From IMG/VR virus record IMGVR_UViG_3300035670_000164, positions 1 to 64,000 of that record: a DNA stretch of 64,000 nucleotides. One strand, given 5' to 3'. The notes beneath the pieces are model-generated. The model worked only from the letters and a program-made list of their open reading frames with translations. It was not told the DNA's origin and ran no database searches. The position numbers were made by a program, and so were the translations under genes. Source of the stretch: a virus. Positions 61,235 to 64,000 of the stretch are shown in pieces (the first letter of the stretch is position 1; each line of letters starts with the position of its first letter).

Positions 61235-61855
61235 TCAATCCTCTAAAGGTTTAAAGATAAATTCTTCAATTTCTTCTTTGGTTAAAGGTATTGCAAAGGT
61301 CCAAATATCATTTTCATTAACATCCCTAAAACCGTATGAATCTTTAACAACAATCCCACAATAATTGTATTTTCCTTCATTATTTAATACATCCCCATAC
61401 CAACATAAAGTAGGTTTATTATCATTAAGTTCCCACCATTCTTTTTGTTTTGGTTTGTAGAGTTCAGAAGATGGTTTCCAAACAGTAGGTTCCATAAAAG
61501 ATATATTAGAACTACGATTATTTTTAATATCCCAAAGTTTTCCACCTAATATACTAAGAGTTTCATTATATCCAATACATTCAACAACATTTCCCTCATT
61601 ACTTATAAGAAATTCCCAAACCTCTTTTTGAGTTTTGAAAGGAATTTCATCAATAATTTGAAGTTGTTCTAAAACATGATTTTGTATATATTCTTTTATT
61701 CCTTCTTGAGTATAGCGATAATCTTTTTTATTATCTTCAATTAACACACAATAAATCTTTTTGTTATCTGGAAAGATTTGTAATGATTGTTCTGGTGTAA
61801 CTTCAAACCAAACATTATTTTGATTTAAAGCATTGTTAAGTGTTAAAACTCTCAT
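61235..61855 (-). CDS. Hypothetical protein, 206 residues
   Basis: Beta-rich N-terminal half (VWFEVTPEQSLQIFPDNKK); the centre has PKQKEWWELNDNKPTLCWYG, similar in style to accessory proteins of other phages; acidic C-terminus. Four bases separate it from the gene before it. Function unknown. Confidence 0.5.
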   Translation of the reverse strand: MRVLTLNNALNQNNVWFEVTPEQSLQIFPDNKKIYCVLIEDNKKDYRYTQEGIKEYIQNHVLEQLQIIDEIPFKTQKEVWEFLISNEGNVVECIGYNETLSILGGKLWDIKNNRSSNISFMEPTVWKPSSELYKPKQKEWWELNDNKPTLCWYGDVLNNEGKYNYCGIVVKDSYGFRDVNENDIWTFAIPLTKEEIEEFIFKPLED

Positions 61856-61856
61856 G

Positions 61857-61949
61857 TTAAGCTCCTAATAAAGCAAATAAAAAGATGAATGCTAATATAA
61901 ATACAAACATTAATGGTACAGCACAAATATATAAAAAAAAGTTACGCAT
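61857..61949 (-). CDS. Very small membrane peptide, 30 residues
   Basis: MRNFFLYICAVPLMFVFILA, then FIFLFALLGA: nearly all hydrophobic, one membrane helix. A strong AGGAGTG site lies 7 bases before the ATG and it stops two bases before the next start. A real membrane peptide is likely; the function is open (holin-like, superinfection exclusion and others). Confidence 0.5.
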   Translation of the reverse strand: MRNFFLYICAVPLMFVFILAFIFLFALLGA

Positions 61950-61987
61950 AATACACTCCTATATTTTTCTTTTAATAGTCTACAAAA

Positions 61988-62002
61988 CCGTCCGAAGGAC
62001 GG
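61988..62002 (-). terminator. Hairpin terminator with UUCG-type loop
   Basis: CCGTCC-TTC-GGACGG on the - strand followed by TTTTG, right after the gene ending at 62004. Almost the same stem-loop is used at 51417. Confidence 0.65.
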
Positions 62003-62003
62003 C

Positions 62004-62435
62004 TTAAGATAATGCTATAAAAATAGTTTTTGTAGCATCTGTTTTAGTAATTAATCCATGATAATTAAAGTCATTAATTGTATAAATCTTGAAAGGTTCA
62101 ATAATTAAACTTCTATTTTCTTCCCATAAAATAGTGCTTTTATTACACTTTATAGGTATTAAAATAAATTGTTTAGATTCACTATCCCTATGACTATCAA
62201 TTGTTCCTTCTACAATAATTAACTGTAAATCTAAACTATCTTTATAAAGATGATTTGGTAAACTATCTAATACTTCTTCCTGATATTTTAATAGTTGAGG
62301 AAAATCATTATTAAAATATTGTTTAACAATTCCATTAAAATGGAATGTGTGGCTTGATACATTAGGTAATTTTTTTATTAAACTCTGTATTCCATATAAT
62401 TTAGGTTTATTCTTAAATAAATATTGTCTTAGCAT
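62004..62435 (-). CDS. Possible Fe(II)/2-oxoglutarate oxygenase-like or cupin protein
   Basis: 143 residues. HRDSE near residue 83 and NYHGL near 123 could be the HxD ... H metal-binding set of a double-stranded beta-helix oxygenase; between them lie alternating strands (KQFILIPIKC, SLIIEPFKIYTIND). Such proteins occur in several phages with unknown substrate. The usual Arg for 2-oxoglutarate is not clear (K136 is possible), so the call is tentative. Confidence 0.35.
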   Translation of the reverse strand: MLRQYLFKNKPKLYGIQSLIKKLPNVSSHTFHFNGIVKQYFNNDFPQLLKYQEEVLDSLPNHLYKDSLDLQLIIVEGTIDSHRDSESKQFILIPIKCNKSTILWEENRSLIIEPFKIYTINDFNYHGLITKTDATKTIFIALS

Positions 62436-62499
62436 ATAGTCTATCTATAGTATTTTTTATCAATTTTTAGGAAATTAGTATTTAGGTTTTTGAAAAAAT

Positions 62500-62523
62500 A
62501 ATAGACCTCAAAAGAGGTCTATT
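62500..62523 (-). terminator. Perfect 10-bp terminator after RNA polymerase II
   Basis: AATAGACCTC and GAGGTCTATT with a 4-base loop; T-rich on both sides, so it works in either direction (- strand ATTATTTTTTC, + strand TTTTTAG). It lies just downstream of the RNAP gene stop at 62532. Confidence 0.75.
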
Positions 62524-62531
62524 TTTAGTGA

Positions 62532-63536
62532 TTAGCAGATAGGATAATCTGCTTCTAAGATTAAATCTTCTAAGCCATATTCCATTTTTTCTACTTCAAC
62601 TTCATAACCTAAAAGTTGAGTAGCTATATCTTGAAGTAGATTACTTTTACAAATCTCATAACAGATTTGTAAGTAGTTTCTTCTCATTTTGTTTGCATTA
62701 TTTACATGACAATACATTGCGTCATGTATTGTTAAAATATGAAACCCATCTTTATGACATCTTCCAATCATTTCTTGACAAACATACGCATCAATGGATT
62801 GAATTATGTTAGCTATGATAGGTGTATCATAATTACTACAAATACCTATCTTTGTGTACTGATATGTGAAGGTTATTCCCATACCATATACTTCATGGAT
62901 TCTTAATTTAGTTGGTTCTTGGTCCTTAACCATACATTTTGCTGTATGACCATTAGGTAAAGTCCATGTATATTCAGGACTATTACTATTCCATAGACTT
63001 CTTATGTCATCTGAAACTATAATAGTTCCAGGTAATAAGTTTTGTCTAGCTTTATAAAAAGCCTTAAGTTCTGGAGTATTTTCTCCAAAGAACAACTTAG
63101 GACTAGCTTTACTACCATATCCTAATGGCATAAGAACATACTTAATATCTTCCCTATCGTACTCAATTTCACTACCAAGTAATCTATTTAATTCAACAGT
63201 TACATTGGTATACGGGTCTTGAACTTTACCAGTATTAATCAAATTGGTTTGTTCAAGAGTCTTACGACAACCAATTAATAGTCCCATGATACTTATGCCA
63301 CTAGCACAAGCATCCAAACCAATTAAATGATTGGTTTGTTTATCTGCGTGTACTGTATTCAAAGCATTAATAGCTTTAGCAAATAAATATGGTTTCTTTG
63401 CAGAATCTATCATATCTTCTAATACATCGAAATTACTAAGAGTCCATTCAATCCTTTCTTCCCATAATAATTTATCTTTACCATATTGATTAGCAATATC
63501 AATAAGGATATATTCATATCCACTAAATTCTTGCAT
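62532..63536 (-). CDS. RNA polymerase II, catalytic subunit (N4 RNAP2-like)
   Basis: 334 residues holding the catalytic palm of a T7-like RNA polymerase. Motif A GLDACASG with D75; motif B KYVLMPLGYG with K132 and Y140; motif C TIHDAMYC with D272. The N-terminal motif with the T/DxxGR Arg is absent because it is encoded by the next gene. N4 RNAPII is a heterodimer made by two genes (gp15 and gp16) and transcribes middle genes. The K-x7-Y spacing in motif B is a useful internal reference for vRNAP. Confidence 0.85.
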   Translation of the reverse strand: MQEFSGYEYILIDIANQYGKDKLLWEERIEWTLSNFDVLEDMIDSAKKPYLFAKAINALNTVHADKQTNHLIGLDACASGISIMGLLIGCRKTLEQTNLINTGKVQDPYTNVTVELNRLLGSEIEYDREDIKYVLMPLGYGSKASPKLFFGENTPELKAFYKARQNLLPGTIIVSDDIRSLWNSNSPEYTWTLPNGHTAKCMVKDQEPTKLRIHEVYGMGITFTYQYTKIGICSNYDTPIIANIIQSIDAYVCQEMIGRCHKDGFHILTIHDAMYCHVNNANKMRRNYLQICYEICKSNLLQDIATQLLGYEVEVEKMEYGLEDLILEADYPIC

Positions 63537-63556
63537 GATAAATCTCCTAATAATTA

Positions 63557-64000
63557 TTATTTATATTTTTCTGGAATACTTACTTCTTCATAAATATTCA
63601 TAGATACCAATGCTCTGTCATACTCACCACTCTGATAATTAATTTGAAATCCTTTACAATACATTCTTCCTCTACTATCAAACCTATGAAGTAGATAAAA
63701 TTGTTTATAGCTTAATAATTCATTATATGTTTCAACAAATTCTTTTTGTTGATTTATGAATGCTTCTTTAATTAATTGCAATTCTATTTCATCTTTATCT
63801 GAGTATTTTTCTTCTTTAAATTCCTTTTCAAACTGTAAGATAAACTCATCTAAGATAAGTGGAATAGAATTTTGAATGTTTAAAACATTCAAATTAATTG
63901 GAAGATCATGTTGATTGTATGATTTAAGAACACAATGTTCTCTAATAGTTATAAATCCAGCATTACTATTACTTCTAATGGGTTCTGGTTTAACTATCAT
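63557..64000 (-). CDS. RNA polymerase II, small subunit (N4 RNAP1-like), cut by the window edge
   Basis: Only the C-terminal 147 residues are visible. The ATG at the very edge matches an internal position (MIVKPEPIRS resembles the 'PP.PW' region of T7-like enzymes), so the gene continues beyond 64000. It contains HRFDSRGRMY, the Arg-containing core motif before motif A. It ends 20 bases before the catalytic subunit's start. The two products must combine to make a working polymerase. Confidence 0.8.
   Translation of the reverse strand: MIVKPEPIRSNSNAGFITIREHCVLKSYNQHDLPINLNVLNIQNSIPLILDEFILQFEKEFKEEKYSDKDEIELQLIKEAFINQQKEFVETYNELLSYKQFYLLHRFDSRGRMYCKGFQINYQSGEYDRALVSMNIYEEVSIPEKYK

Noticed and set aside
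1-64000. CRISPR arrays, insertion sequences, integrase or attachment sites
   Set aside because: No regularly spaced repeats, transposase or recombinase signatures were found on either strand; the only mobile elements seen are homing elements and the repeat-flanked cassette.

Overview
The window is about 64 kb of a very AT-rich double-stranded DNA phage genome and looks like an N4-like podovirus (Schitoviridae-type). The evidence is the combination of a giant 4,026-residue virion RNA polymerase, a second T7-like RNA polymerase split into two genes, a 746-residue portal, an N4-type replication block, and a paired MoxR-type AAA ATPase and VWA-domain protein. The host cannot be named from the sequence; a low-GC Gram-negative, probably a gammaproteobacterium, is my inference. 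No integrase, repressor, CRISPR array or rRNA was seen.

Layout. Positions 1-35643 on the + strand are the virion and late arm: tail-fibre genes (1-3162, partly of higher GC), a holin-like gene, the large terminase interrupted by an intein, tail and appendage genes (6058-10811), portal, small capsid genes, scaffold, major capsid protein, then internal virion proteins and the giant vRNAP. From 35644 to 64000 all convincing genes are on the - strand and converge on vRNAP. These are RusA-like resolvase, SSB, two P-loop ATPases, primase-like protein, PD-(D/E)XK nuclease, MazG-like protein, SleB-type endolysin, ThyX, a dATP/dGTP diphosphohydrolase-like protein, tRNA genes, a DNA polymerase A split in two, a B12-dependent ribonucleotide reductase, the VWA/AAA pair and RNA polymerase II. 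Genes are tightly packed, often with ATGA or TAATG overlaps.

Three conserved genes are interrupted by self-removing elements that carry three different homing endonucleases. The terminase intein spans 4964-5914, and its HNH gene is nested inside it in a different reading frame. Ribonucleotide reductase carries a group I intron with a GIY-YIG gene, about 52447-53395. The MoxR-type ATPase carries a group I intron with a NUMOD4-HNH-AP2 gene, 59422-60303.

Other points of interest: a recurring ~34-bp element with fixed spacing at six places (candidate phage promoter or regulatory element); a P-loop ATPase cassette flanked by 26-bp direct repeats that duplicate the end of the MoxR gene; a natural phenylalanine at the position of the motif-B tyrosine of vRNAP; two metallopeptidase-like HExxH motifs in vRNAP; and a tRNA-Met next to an aberrant class-II tRNA-like element. 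How the genes would work together: vRNAP enters with the DNA and transcribes early genes, RNAPII transcribes middle genes, and the replication and nucleotide genes copy the genome. The + arm then builds the particle, and the endolysin and holin candidates release it. That scheme is taken from phage N4 and is not proved here.
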